From CAZICM01 sp964537685 (GTDB lineage Bacteria; Myxococcota_A; Polyangia; Polyangiales; Polyangiaceae): DNA of 64,000 bases. Of this stretch, positions 7,943-16,349 are shown one piece after another; the first letter of the stretch is position 1; each line of letters starts with the position of its first letter. The DNA is taken from assembly GCA_964537685.1 (NCBI GenBank), contig CAZICM010000004.1, positions 210,295 through 274,294 of the forward strand, given 5' to 3'. Position numbers and translations under genes: made by a program. The notes beneath the pieces were generated by a model. It worked only from the letters and a program-made list of their open reading frames with translations. It was not told the DNA's origin and made no database searches.

Positions 7943-8671
7943 TTAGAATTGAATCACATTAAAATGCCGGAGCTCGGCCCGAAGCCGCCTCCCGCGGGGA
8001 TCGGGCGAAAATTCATACGCCGTCAGCGAGCAATGCCCGAGCTCGTGTTCCCGATCGATGCTCAAAATCTCTTCTTCGCTTAAGGCTTCAATCAAATAGC
8101 GAAAGCAATAAATAACCGCGTGATGCGCGACCACCAAGATTCGCTCTCCGGCGTAATCCCTTTTGAATGTGTCGACCATACTACGCAATCGCAAAATAAC
8201 ATCGCACCAGCTCTCGCCGCCCGGCGGCCGGTAATAGAACTTTCCCAAGGCGGCCCGGAGCGCTGCCTGCTCTGGGAATTTTTCGGCCACGCCTGCTTTG
8301 GTCAGCCTTTCAAACAAGCCGAATTCGCGTTCCCGCAGGCGCTCATCCACCACAATATCAAAAGCCGCGCCGCCCCCGCCCAGCGCCCTGCGCGCAATTT
8401 CGGCGGTCTTTCGGGCACGGGCATAGGGCGAGCTTAAAATAACGGTCGGACGCTCGCTTTCGGGACGCTCGGCAAACATGCGTTTGCCAAGTTCAGCGGA
8501 TTGATGCTCGCCCAAAGCCGTGAGCGGCACATCCACGTCGCGCATCTCGAGATCGATGGTGGGAGAACCGGCCGTTTCGGCGAGCGCGCGCACCACATTG
8601 CCCAGGCTTTCGCCGTGGCGCACAAGCCAGAGCGATTGAGGCGCGGATGCTGAGGGAGAAGAATGAGGCAC
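7943..8671 (-). CDS. Histidine phosphatase (phosphoglycerate mutase-like) family protein
   Basis: The branch-1 histidine phosphatase signature is clear. It includes LVRHGES near the N-terminus with the phospho-accepting His, SSPYARARKTAEI with the phosphate-binding Arg, the acid/base Glu in EREFGLFER, and VVAHHAVIYC with the second catalytic His. Length (242) is somewhat above small phosphatases such as CobC or GpmB. The substrate cannot be read from the sequence. The gene converges on the DUF4139 gene, is followed by an AT-rich spacer and lies 9 bp downstream of the channel-like gene, so it is probably the last gene of the YqiJ/YqiK transcript. Confidence 0.85.
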   Translation of the reverse strand: MPHSSPSASAPQSLWLVRHGESLGNVVRALAETAGSPTIDLEMRDVDVPLTALGEHQSAELGKRMFAERPESERPTVILSSPYARARKTAEIARRALGGGGAAFDIVVDERLREREFGLFERLTKAGVAEKFPEQAALRAALGKFYYRPPGGESWCDVILRLRSMVDTFKRDYAGERILVVAHHAVIYCFRYLIEALSEEEILSIDREHELGHCSLTAYEFSPDPRGRRLRAELRHFNVIQF

Positions 8672-8680
8672 GCAGGTCTT

Positions 8681-9172
8681 CTAAACTGGACGGGCCGCCG
8701 GATCCAATCGCTTCAGCGCTTCTAAAATGGCGTCCAGTTTGGCGATAAGCACTTCTTCGGGCGATGGCCCGCTTTGGGGACGGGCTGGAGGATCGAAAGC
8801 CTTGGCGGCGAGCGATGGCCCAAAGGTCATTAAAAATGCCGCAATGGCCTTGCCTGCCTCGGTGCGCGCGAAAATATCGGCATAGCCCACCGACAAGGCC
8901 GTGGACGTAAATACAAGGGCATCCCAAAAGCTTTGGCATTTGGGGTTCTGATCTTTTTCCGCAAGCCAAAACAGATAGGCGCTGCCCAGCGCGGTCACAA
9001 GCAGCGCATCGATTGGATCCCGCCCCACGGCCTCGCGCATGGCTTCTTTGAGCGAGCCATAGGACAAATCCCCTCCCCTCTGTCCGCACAAACCGAGCGC
9101 CATTTTCGACAGCGCCGAAAGCGCGGCGGTATCGGCGGACAGAGGTATTTCCTGCGCGGCGGGCGATGCCAC
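8681..9172 (-). CDS. Small protein with a degenerate K+-channel pore (Ion_trans_2-like)
   Basis: Residues 81-122 read like the pore helix, filter and inner helix of a two-helix potassium channel: SFWDALVFTSTALSVGYADI, then FARTEAGKAIAAFLMTFGP. The usual filter TVGYGD is replaced by SVGYAD, with Gly changed to Ala at a position that contributes a filter carbonyl. A preceding hydrophobic segment (54-72) could be the outer helix. The C-terminal 30 residues form a charged helix. The start is a GTG only three bases after the flotillin stop codon, which indicates translational coupling. It may form a non-canonical or non-conducting channel; a simple membrane protein with coincidental similarity is the alternative. 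Confidence 0.55.
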   Translation of the reverse strand: MASPAAQEIPLSADTAALSALSKMALGLCGQRGGDLSYGSLKEAMREAVGRDPIDALLVTALGSAYLFWLAEKDQNPKCQSFWDALVFTSTALSVGYADIFARTEAGKAIAAFLMTFGPSLAAKAFDPPARPQSGPSPEEVLIAKLDAILEALKRLDPAARPV

Positions 9173-9175
9173 GGC

Positions 9176-11359
9176 CTATTCGCCTCCTGCCGGCGGGGAC
9201 GCAGGGCGCCGGGGCGTGGGCGGCGCTTCGCTCACATGAATTTCGGCATCGCTGACCACGTTGACGCCTTGAGCGCGCCTCGAGATTTCATCGAGCTTTG
9301 CCGCGATGGCCGGATCGCTTTCGATGACCTTGCGGACTTCGCCCGGAAGCGTCTGCAAAAAGCCCCGCGCCAAGCCTGCCAGTTTATCGGTATCGGTTTG
9401 GGTAAAGGCCATCATCTCGCGCAGCAGCGGATAAGCCGCGCCCGCTTCCAAAACCGTTTTTAGAATGGGCGATGCCGCTCCAAAAGCGCCTGAACCCTGT
9501 GCGTTTCCATCGCCCTGGCCGCCGCCCGGCGTGCCCTGCAACTGAAGCACTTTAATTTCGCTGATGGCCTTGGCCGGCGTCATCAGTTCGGCGGCCACCC
9601 TGGGCAATACATCCAGCGCCTTCACCGTCACATCGCGCAGCAAGAACTTGGTCGACAGCGCGTTTTCCGCCTCGATTTGCAGGCGTTTCGCTTCCGCTTC
9701 CGCCTCGCCTCTGGCCTTTGTGGCTTCCGCCATCACCTTCATCGCGGCCGCATCGCGCTCGGCCGCCGTTGCCCGCGCATCCGCCGAAATCTGAACGCGC
9801 TCGGCTTCCGCCTGCGCCTGCGTCCGCACAACGGCCGCTTCCGCTTCCGCCTGCAATTGCTGCGCTTTTGCAACACCCTGCGCCTTGGCAATTTCGCCTT
9901 CGGCCATCGCCTTCTTCGCAGCCGCCTCGCCTTCGGCGTGGGCCTTGGTCGTCGCTGCCTGGGCCTCGGCCTCGAGCTTAATTTTAAACGCCTCGCGCTC
10001 TGCCGCGATCTTCGACTTCTGCGCGTCTTCCTCGGCCTTGATGATGGCAATGGCCTTTTCGCGGTTGGCCTTGGCCGTTTCCTCGACCGTGATGATGCCC
10101 TGCATGGCCTGCTGCTGTTCGGCTTCGGCCTGCGCTTTGAGGGCCGCCGCGCGCGCCGCCTGCTCTTCGCTTTGGGTCACGGCGATCTGCTTGGCCACCC
10201 GCGCCGTTTCGATCGTCTGCTGCTTGACGATTTCGGCGGCCTCGACGACTTTCTGCTTTTCGACCGTCGCGGCTTCCAGCGCCTTTTGCCGATCGATTTC
10301 GGCCGCCTGAACGACTTTTTGCTTTTCGATCGTGGCCGCTTCGATTTCGCGCTGCTTGGCAATTTCGGCGCTCTGCTGGGCTTTTTCCGCCGCGATCTGA
10401 GCCTCGCGCTCGGCCCGAATGCGTGTCGCCTGCGCCACCGCGATGGCCTGTTCTTGCTGAATGCGCGCCGTTTCCGTCGCCCTCTGTTTTTCGTAGGCGC
10501 CCAGTTCCTGCGATTGCTGCTGGATATAAATCGCCTTGGCCGCCTCGGATTCCTGCGTCGCGCGGTATTCCCTCACGCGCCTTTGCTGATCGGCCTCGGC
10601 TTGAGCTTGTTCTTGCTCGAGATGCAAAGCCCGCTTGCGCGCATCGACGTTGGTAAGCTGAATGGCCAGCTCTTTTTCGCGCTGAATCTGATTGGTCTTC
10701 TCTGCGTTGCTCTGCACCGAATCCGTAATGGCCCGGAGACCTTCGGCATCGAACACATCGTGAGGATCGAGATCTTTTACGGGCACCATCGCCAGCGCGG
10801 TGATGGACACGTTCTCGAGCGTCAGGCCATTTTTCTTCAGCTCTTCGCTGAGCGCCGTCTGAATATGCTCGGCAAACTGCTTTCGCTGGCCATGGAGCTC
10901 CATAAAGGTCTGATTGGCGGCCACCGAACGGAGCGCATCGGTCAGCTTGCCTTCGATCAGATCGCCGATGGCATGTTCATCGAGATTGCGCTCGCCAAAA
11001 GAGCGGGCCGCCGCGAGTACATCTTCTGCGATGGGCTCGACCTTGATGTAGAGCTCGGTCGTGACGTTGGCCTTGATTTTGTCTTTGGTGACCAGCGCGT
11101 TGCGGGCCGAGCGTTCGACGGAGAGTTTGACGGAGCGGAGCGAGACCCGCATAAGCTGATGGAGGATGGGGTAGACGGTGACGCCGCCTCCGATCACGAC
11201 TTTGTTGCCGCCGCTGCCCGTGCGCACAAGCGCTTCGTCGGCGCCGCACCGGCGATAGAATTTGGCGAAGATGATCGCGACGATGGCGATTACAAAAACG
11301 CCTAGAAAAATGCCTAAAGCCGTCACTTGAAAGACAGGATCCGAAAGAAGTTTTTCCAT
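9176..11359 (-). CDS. yqiK: Flotillin-like SPFH/Band-7 protein (YqiK family)
   Basis: An N-terminal membrane helix (about 8-30, VTALGIFLGVFVIAIVAIIF) and the KFYRRCGADEALVRTGSGG motif lead into an SPFH/Band-7 domain (about 30-240). A long Ala/Glu/Gln coiled coil follows (about 245-600) with repeated EKQKVVEAAEI-like units, and then a C-terminal domain, the usual flotillin layout. I chose the ATG with GGAG eight bases upstream; an in-frame TTG ten codons earlier lacks one. Flotillins assemble large cages on functional membrane microdomains. The partner yqiJ-like gene lies immediately upstream and the channel-like gene immediately downstream, so the three are probably one operon. Length (727) is greater than E. 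coli YqiK (about 550), owing to the longer coiled coil. Confidence 0.88.
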   Translation of the reverse strand: MEKLLSDPVFQVTALGIFLGVFVIAIVAIIFAKFYRRCGADEALVRTGSGGNKVVIGGGVTVYPILHQLMRVSLRSVKLSVERSARNALVTKDKIKANVTTELYIKVEPIAEDVLAAARSFGERNLDEHAIGDLIEGKLTDALRSVAANQTFMELHGQRKQFAEHIQTALSEELKKNGLTLENVSITALAMVPVKDLDPHDVFDAEGLRAITDSVQSNAEKTNQIQREKELAIQLTNVDARKRALHLEQEQAQAEADQQRRVREYRATQESEAAKAIYIQQQSQELGAYEKQRATETARIQQEQAIAVAQATRIRAEREAQIAAEKAQQSAEIAKQREIEAATIEKQKVVQAAEIDRQKALEAATVEKQKVVEAAEIVKQQTIETARVAKQIAVTQSEEQAARAAALKAQAEAEQQQAMQGIITVEETAKANREKAIAIIKAEEDAQKSKIAAEREAFKIKLEAEAQAATTKAHAEGEAAAKKAMAEGEIAKAQGVAKAQQLQAEAEAAVVRTQAQAEAERVQISADARATAAERDAAAMKVMAEATKARGEAEAEAKRLQIEAENALSTKFLLRDVTVKALDVLPRVAAELMTPAKAISEIKVLQLQGTPGGGQGDGNAQGSGAFGAASPILKTVLEAGAAYPLLREMMAFTQTDTDKLAGLARGFLQTLPGEVRKVIESDPAIAAKLDEISRRAQGVNVVSDAEIHVSEAPPTPRRPASPPAGGE

Positions 11360-11422
11360 AACGAATTCTCCAGCCCCCAATTCGCTCAACGAACATCCAC
11401 ACCCGTATTTTTAAGCCTTCGC

Positions 11423-12271
11423 CTACACCGCCCTCCGCTCCTTTTCGGCCTGCGATGAAGGCTCTTCCACCGAGCTCTCCAAGGCCGCTGTGTCGCTTTG
11501 AGCGGCTGTTCCAATGCGTTTCTTCCCCGCCTGCAGATCGTCATCTTCGAGCGGCGCAACCAAGAGCCAATCGCGCGCGGCATCGTGTTCCACGATCACC
11601 ACTTCGCGGCCTTCCACAATGGGGCGCTCGCCTTCGCGCACCCGGCAGATCACCCGCAGCACATGGCCGGTTTTATCGTTGATGCGGATCTCGCCGAACT
11701 CTTCCGACACTTTGGAAGAGATGACGATGCCCGTGTGGCCCACCAATTGTTTGCGGGATGTGGCTTCTTGTTTTGGATCGGAGAGCACACGCGCAAGCGA
11801 GCGGGAAAGCGTGCGCGTGAGCAGATACGCAAAGACAAGGGAAATAGGCAGGGTCCAGGCCAGCGAGCCGGTAAGCGCGCCCGTGTCTTTGGGCTTAAAC
11901 AGAATGTTGAGCGCCAGCCCCGCAAAACCAAAAGATGCCGCGAAGGTCTGCCACAAAATCGACATCGGCACGCGGCCTACGCCCAAATCGGCAAACACGG
12001 CGTGGACCGGATTGCCTTCGGGGCCGTCGTGATCGGCATCGCCTTCATGATCTACGTCGTGATCGGCATCCGCATCCGCATCGCCATCCACATCGGCATC
12101 GCCCGCATGGCCGTCCACATCCGCTTCATGATCGGCATCGCCGTCCTGATCGCCGCCCGCAAGCAGGCCCAGAAGGCCCGATGCCTGAAGCAGCGCAAAG
12201 AGGACCGCCACGCCGAGAGCGACCAAATAGGGCACATTGGCCCAAACAAAGAGGGACGAAAAAAAAGCCAC
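11423..12271 (-). CDS. yqiJ: YqiJ-like NfeD/OB-fold membrane protein
   Basis: This 282-residue protein has an N-terminal membrane helix (about 10-38) and a striking Asp/His/Ala-rich acidic linker (about 40-85). Two further membrane helices follow (about 103-122 and 134-152), and a C-terminal OB-fold (about 170-250: LVGHTGIVISSKVSEEFGEI, VIVEHD). This matches the YqiJ/DUF1449 family, which pairs with YqiK flotillins. NfeD-type OB folds are thought to work with SPFH proteins. The acidic His-containing linker could bind divalent metal, which is inference. The gene is the first of the minus-strand operon and diverges from the amidohydrolase gene. Confidence 0.8.
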   Translation of the reverse strand: MAFFSSLFVWANVPYLVALGVAVLFALLQASGLLGLLAGGDQDGDADHEADVDGHAGDADVDGDADADADHDVDHEGDADHDGPEGNPVHAVFADLGVGRVPMSILWQTFAASFGFAGLALNILFKPKDTGALTGSLAWTLPISLVFAYLLTRTLSRSLARVLSDPKQEATSRKQLVGHTGIVISSKVSEEFGEIRINDKTGHVLRVICRVREGERPIVEGREVVIVEHDAARDWLLVAPLEDDDLQAGKKRIGTAAQSDTAALESSVEEPSSQAEKERRAV

Positions 12272-12374
12272 GGTGGGTGCGGGGCCGTATCGTTCTCCCG
12301 CTGGGCAAGCCGGTCAAGGAATACCGCTCTCGCAAGGCCATGCGAAAAGAGGGTTTCGGCGCTTGCGTTCAGGC

Positions 12375-13343
12375 ATGTCTGCGCGGAGCATCGCGCGCAT
12401 GGACGATCGAATGGACGATCGAATGGATGCGCCGCGTCCGTGTTCGTGGACCTTGCCTCATCGCGGAGCGCTGCCGCTGCTCAACGATGAAGAAGGCGAG
12501 CGGCTGCCCGGCGATCTGCCTGAATTGGTCGTAGATGCGCATGTGCATCTCTTTCCAGAGCCTATATTTGAAGCGATTTGGCGCTGGTTCGACAACCACG
12601 GCTGGACGATCCGCTACAGGCTGCACACCGAACAGGTGATGCGCTTTTTATTTTCGCGCGGCGTCTCGCATATGGTCGGGCTGATTTACGCGCATAAACC
12701 CGGGCTTGCGCGTTTTCTCAACGGCTATATGGCGGAGCTGTGCCAGAAGGAGCCGCGCCTGATCGGCCTGGGCACGGTGCTTCCCGGCGAGCCGGAAACG
12801 GGCGGGATTGTGCGCGAAGCGCTTGAAATGGGCTTATCGGGAATCAAGCTGCATTGTCATGTGCAGTGCAAGAGCGCGGACGATGCGGCGATTTACGAGG
12901 TGTATGAAGCCTGTGCGCAGGCGGGCAAGCCGGTGGTGATTCACGCGGGAAGACAGCCCAAAAGCCCGCATTACAAATGCGATCCTTTTGAGATTTGCCA
13001 TGCCGATCGCGTTGAACGGGTGCTTCGGGATTTTCCCGGGCTCAAGCTATGCGTGCCGCATTTGGGCGCGGATGAGTTCGAGGGCTATGAGCGCTTGCTC
13101 GAGCGCTATGAGAATTTGTGGCTCGATACGACGATGGTGATGGGCGACTACTTTCCGATGCCCCGCGTGTCCGAGCGTATTCTTTCGTGTAGGCCCGATC
13201 GCGTGATGTATGGGAGCGATTTTCCGAACCTGCCCTATGCGTGGGATCGGGAAATCAAGCAGATCGCAAGGTTTTCCATCAGCGACGAGACGAAGGCTTG
13301 GCTGATGGGGAAGGCGGCGGCGGCGCTGTACGGGATTGGCTGA
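12375..13343 (+). CDS. Amidohydrolase-2 family metal-dependent hydrolase
   Basis: The TIM-barrel amidohydrolase signature is visible: DAHVHLFPEP (metal HxH), a central GIKLHCHVQ, VVIHAGR, VPHLGADE and the C-terminal metal Asp in YGSDFPNLPYA. The substrate may be a carboxylate to be decarboxylated or an ester/amide; the sequence does not say. The start is uncertain. Several in-frame ATGs occur, including a 12-bp duplication (ATGGACGATCGA twice, at 12399-12422), and the first MSARS start is used here. The 3' end overlaps the convergent membrane-protein gene by 65 bp. Confidence 0.8.
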   Translation: MSARSIARMDDRMDDRMDAPRPCSWTLPHRGALPLLNDEEGERLPGDLPELVVDAHVHLFPEPIFEAIWRWFDNHGWTIRYRLHTEQVMRFLFSRGVSHMVGLIYAHKPGLARFLNGYMAELCQKEPRLIGLGTVLPGEPETGGIVREALEMGLSGIKLHCHVQCKSADDAAIYEVYEACAQAGKPVVIHAGRQPKSPHYKCDPFEICHADRVERVLRDFPGLKLCVPHLGADEFEGYERLLERYENLWLDTTMVMGDYFPMPRVSERILSCRPDRVMYGSDFPNLPYAWDREIKQIARFSISDETKAWLMGKAAAALYGIG

Positions 13344-13857
13344 TCCACAGCGCGCATCCCAGGCCCAACGCCGCGCCGAATCCGATGGAGAGCGCGCCGT
13401 AGAACAGGTCGTTCCAGAGGGCGAATTTGTAATAGGCGGTAGTGACGAGACCCAAAAGAGCCAGCGGAACTGCAGGCCAATCGAGGCGCTGAAGCCTGCC
13501 GGCGCGCATGGCTAAAAAGCCCAGAATGGCCGATAAAAATAGGGCATGGCCGCTTAAGGGAAGGAAGCCCAAGAGGCGGATCGCCGACAGAATTCCGGTG
13601 AGCGCGATTAAACAGGCGCGGGCAATGCGTTCGGAGCGCGAGAGTGCCGATGCGAACGATATGCTTAAAAACCAGGCAAATGCAGGAAAGACACTGACCT
13701 GATACAGAGGCGGCACCCAGGCATCGATAGGCTCGAAGCCCCGCAGCACTTGCATGGGCGGGCGCGCCGCAAAATAAAGGTAAGCGCCGCCTGAAAGCGC
13801 AATCGAGAAAACCAGTGCGCCCCACCTAAGCGCGCGCTCGCTAAATCGCGGGCTCAC
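13279..13857 (-). CDS. Multi-pass membrane protein, unknown
   Basis: This 192-residue hydrophobic protein has about five or six predicted helices (around 12-30, 48-72, 82-102, 106-118, 127-142 and 155-172). It ends in a Pro/Ser-rich basic tail (TAPPPPSPSAKPSSRR), which is encoded in the part overlapping the amidohydrolase gene. No family motif is recognised. It lies just downstream of ssb on the same strand with a 6-bp gap. The tail may be a read-through extension acquired when an earlier stop was lost. Confidence 0.6.
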   Translation of the reverse strand: MSPRFSERALRWGALVFSIALSGGAYLYFAARPPMQVLRGFEPIDAWVPPLYQVSVFPAFAWFLSISFASALSRSERIARACLIALTGILSAIRLLGFLPLSGHALFLSAILGFLAMRAGRLQRLDWPAVPLALLGLVTTAYYKFALWNDLFYGALSIGFGAALGLGCALWISQSRTAPPPPSPSAKPSSRR

Positions 13858-13863
13858 AGGCCA

Positions 13864-14457
13864 TCAGAACGGAATATCGTCGTCTCCGCCGCCGCCGCCG
13901 AAATAATCATCCGGAGGAGGTCCTGGATCGGCCGGAGGAGGAGGAGCGCCCCGGGATGAACCGCCGCCCGGCCTTCCGCCCCCGTACGAACCGCCGCCTG
14001 TATTGGCCCGGTTGTAGGCGTTCTGGCTCGGTGCCCGCCCGCCGCCTCCGCCGCTTCCGGCACCGCCCCCTTCATATTCGCCGCCATAGCTGGGAGCCCC
14101 CTCTTCCGCCGGAGCGCCCCGCGACCTTCCGCCCGTCAGCAGAATATTGGAGGCGACCACTTCCGTCTTGTAACGCTTGTTTCCATCGCGATCGTCATAA
14201 CTCGACGTGCGAAGCGAACCCTCGACAAACACCGACGAACCCTTGCTTAAAATCTTCGCCAGCGCCTCGCCCCGCTTCCCCCACACAACCACGTTGTGCC
14301 AATCGGTGCGCTCTTTGCGCACGCGATCTTTGTCGAGATACGACTCGGTTGTCGCGACGCGGATATTCAAGACGGCCTGCCCGCCTTGGGTGAACCGGAG
14401 CTCGGGTTCAGCCCCCAAGTTTCCGAGCAGCATTACGCGATTCAAGCCTTCGGCCAT
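13864..14457 (-). CDS. ssb: Single-stranded DNA-binding protein
   Basis: The OB fold (about 1-110) carries typical SSB blocks: LNRVMLLGNLGAEPELRFTQ, VLNIRVATTES, RTDWHNVVVWGKRGEALAKI, LSKGSSVFVEGSLRT and YKTEVVASNI. A long Gly/Tyr-rich disordered linker follows, and then the acidic DDDIPF tip that recruits replication and repair partners. The chosen ATG (MAEGLNRV) has GAGGG at good spacing; an upstream extension has no family support. It acts as a tetramer on ssDNA in replication, recombination and repair. Confidence 0.95.
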   Translation of the reverse strand: MAEGLNRVMLLGNLGAEPELRFTQGGQAVLNIRVATTESYLDKDRVRKERTDWHNVVVWGKRGEALAKILSKGSSVFVEGSLRTSSYDDRDGNKRYKTEVVASNILLTGGRSRGAPAEEGAPSYGGEYEGGGAGSGGGGGRAPSQNAYNRANTGGGSYGGGRPGGGSSRGAPPPPADPGPPPDDYFGGGGGDDDIPF

Positions 14458-14593
14458 CGAAATTTCCCTCGCCGCGCCCTGTTCAGCACGAGTCGGCGCC
14501 AAAGAAAGCCAACGCCTTCTATGCGCTCTTTTGAACTCTTAACTCCCCATACCAAAGGCTTCGCGTCAAGCATTCCTGTGTTTTAGTTGTAGG

Positions 14594-15997
14594 TCAATGC
14601 GGCGCGTGCAAGAGGCTGTGCTCGATGACGGATGCCAAAAAGAGCTTTGCAATATTGATGTAGACGGCGATCCCCAGCACATCGACCAGGCTTGCGATAA
14701 AGGGGGCCGAGCTTGTGGCCGGGTCAAAACCGGCTTTTCTCAGGAGAAGCGGAAACATCGAGCCCACGGTGCAGCCTACGACGACAATGGCCACCAAGGT
14801 TGCGCCGATCGTAAACATAAAGGCTGTTCCATCGCCCCAAAGCCAGACGCGAATCATTCCGATCAGCGCCAGGAACATCCCGAGTACCAAACCCTGGCCG
14901 GCTTCGCGCACAAAGATCCGGCCAAAATCCGAAGGCCGCACATCGCCCATCGCAAGGCCGCGAATGATGAGCGTCGAGGACTGCGAGCCCGAATTGCCTC
15001 CTGTTGAAATTAACAAAGGCACGTAAAAACTAAGGGTTGCGACGCTTTCCAGCACTCTGTCGTAGTGGCGCAGCACCGAACCCGTAAAAAATTCGCCCAC
15101 AAACAAGACCGCAAGCCACACCGCCCGCTTGCGGATAAAGGTCCAAAATCCCGTCTTAAAATAGCTTTCTTCGATCGGCTGAACCGCGCCCAGGCGCTGC
15201 ACGTCTTCCGTCTGTTCTTCCGTGAGCACGTCGATTACGTCGTCCACGGTGATCACACCCAAAAGCTTGCGATCCGCCGCAAGCACAGGCAGCGCCGAGA
15301 AATCGTATTTCGCCATCGTGCGCGCCACTTCTTCCTGATCCATATCGGGCGTCACCGAACGCACGTTCTCCGTCATCACGTTGTCGATGCGCTCCTGCGG
15401 CGACGCGAGCAGCAAATCGCGCAGCGATGCCACGCCCAAAAGCCGCGTCTCGGCATCCAGCACATACACGTAGTACACCGTCTCGGCCTGCTCTCCGACT
15501 TGACGGATACGCTCGATCACGTCCGATACCGAAAGACCTAGGGGCACCGACACATAGTCGGTGGTCATCAAACCGCCCGCGCTGTCCTCCGGCCATTTCG
15601 CCAGCTCGGCGACTTCATGCGCAGCTTTTGGATCGACCTTCTCCAGCGTCGAAAGCAGCGTATCGCCCATCTGCTCGGGCATCGCCTCGATCAGATCGGT
15701 GCGCTCATCCGCGCTCATTTCCGAGAGAATCGGCGCTATGCTTTCCGCGCCGAGCGTCTCGACCATCGCCTCCTGCTTATCTTCGTCGAGGCGTTCTAGA
15801 ATCGGAGCCGCTTCATGCGCTTCGAGGGTCTGAAGGACGCGCGCGGCCTCCTCCTCATCGAGCATCGACACCAGGTCGGCCCGATCTTCCTCGTGCATCT
15901 CCTCCAGCAGCGCCGATAGCTCAGACGGGTCCTCCGCCAAGAGCTGGCGAACCTCCGGAAGTATGGCCAGGGCGACGCGCATCATGAACGGCTCCAA
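14594..15997 (-). CDS. mgtE: Magnesium transporter MgtE
   Basis: This 467-residue protein shows the full MgtE order. The acidic helical MgtE-N domain (about 20-125) has LLEEMHEEDRADLVSMLD and ILSEMSADERTDLIEAMP. Two CBS domains follow (about 130-255; MTTDYVSVP, VMTENVRSVTPD, LLGVITVDDVIDVLTEE). The plug/transmembrane domain has five helices and includes STGGNSGSQSSTLIIRGLA, the ion-pathway motif. The N and CBS domains sense cytosolic Mg2+ and gate the pore. It is monocistronic, with no obvious riboswitch recognised upstream. Confidence 0.95.
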   Translation of the reverse strand: MEPFMMRVALAILPEVRQLLAEDPSELSALLEEMHEEDRADLVSMLDEEEAARVLQTLEAHEAAPILERLDEDKQEAMVETLGAESIAPILSEMSADERTDLIEAMPEQMGDTLLSTLEKVDPKAAHEVAELAKWPEDSAGGLMTTDYVSVPLGLSVSDVIERIRQVGEQAETVYYVYVLDAETRLLGVASLRDLLLASPQERIDNVMTENVRSVTPDMDQEEVARTMAKYDFSALPVLAADRKLLGVITVDDVIDVLTEEQTEDVQRLGAVQPIEESYFKTGFWTFIRKRAVWLAVLFVGEFFTGSVLRHYDRVLESVATLSFYVPLLISTGGNSGSQSSTLIIRGLAMGDVRPSDFGRIFVREAGQGLVLGMFLALIGMIRVWLWGDGTAFMFTIGATLVAIVVVGCTVGSMFPLLLRKAGFDPATSSAPFIASLVDVLGIAVYINIAKLFLASVIEHSLLHAPH

Positions 15998-16349
15998 GCA
16001 TCACAATTTGAGCGCATTGGGAAGCCGATAATTGCCGCGCTTTCCATGCTTGGGTCCAAGAATGCGTGCGTCAACCAAGTTGACAAATCCCAGCGCTGCC
16101 ACAACCTCGGTTTACATGCCTTTGATTAAATATCGGGCAAAATAAAGGCGTGCCAAGAGCAGAGCAGCCGGCACTAAACTTGCTTCTCATTGAGTCAAGT
16201 TGGGTGAAGGGGCGGATCGTTGCCCAGCGCGCGCATCGTTTATTTCCAGCGAGGTATCCCAGGTGATACGCGCGGAAGTTCGCGAATTGACGGTTCTTTA
16301 GATGGTCCCTAGATCAAACGGGCGGTTTCCGCCCATGGGAGAGCGCTTT
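15998..16349. promoter_or_regulatory. Divergent promoter region between mgtE and the VWA lipoprotein gene
   Basis: About 350 bases without a gene separate two divergent transcripts. A TTGACA hexamer is visible around 16079 on the plus strand, without a good -10 at normal spacing. The stretch around 16125-16150 is AT-rich. The plus-strand gene has GGGAGA seven bases before its ATG. I do not recognise an Mg2+ riboswitch or other structured leader. Confidence 0.35.

Noticed and set aside
9677..11305. A long open frame (542 codons) on the plus strand opposite the flotillin gene
   Set aside because: It is the antisense of a coding sequence with strong codon bias, has no Shine-Dalgarno and reads as Arg/Leu/Phe/Gly low-complexity protein.
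15998..16349. An Mg2+-sensing riboswitch in front of mgtE
   Set aside because: I could not recognise the conserved M-box core on the minus strand by eye; a covariance-model scan would be needed.
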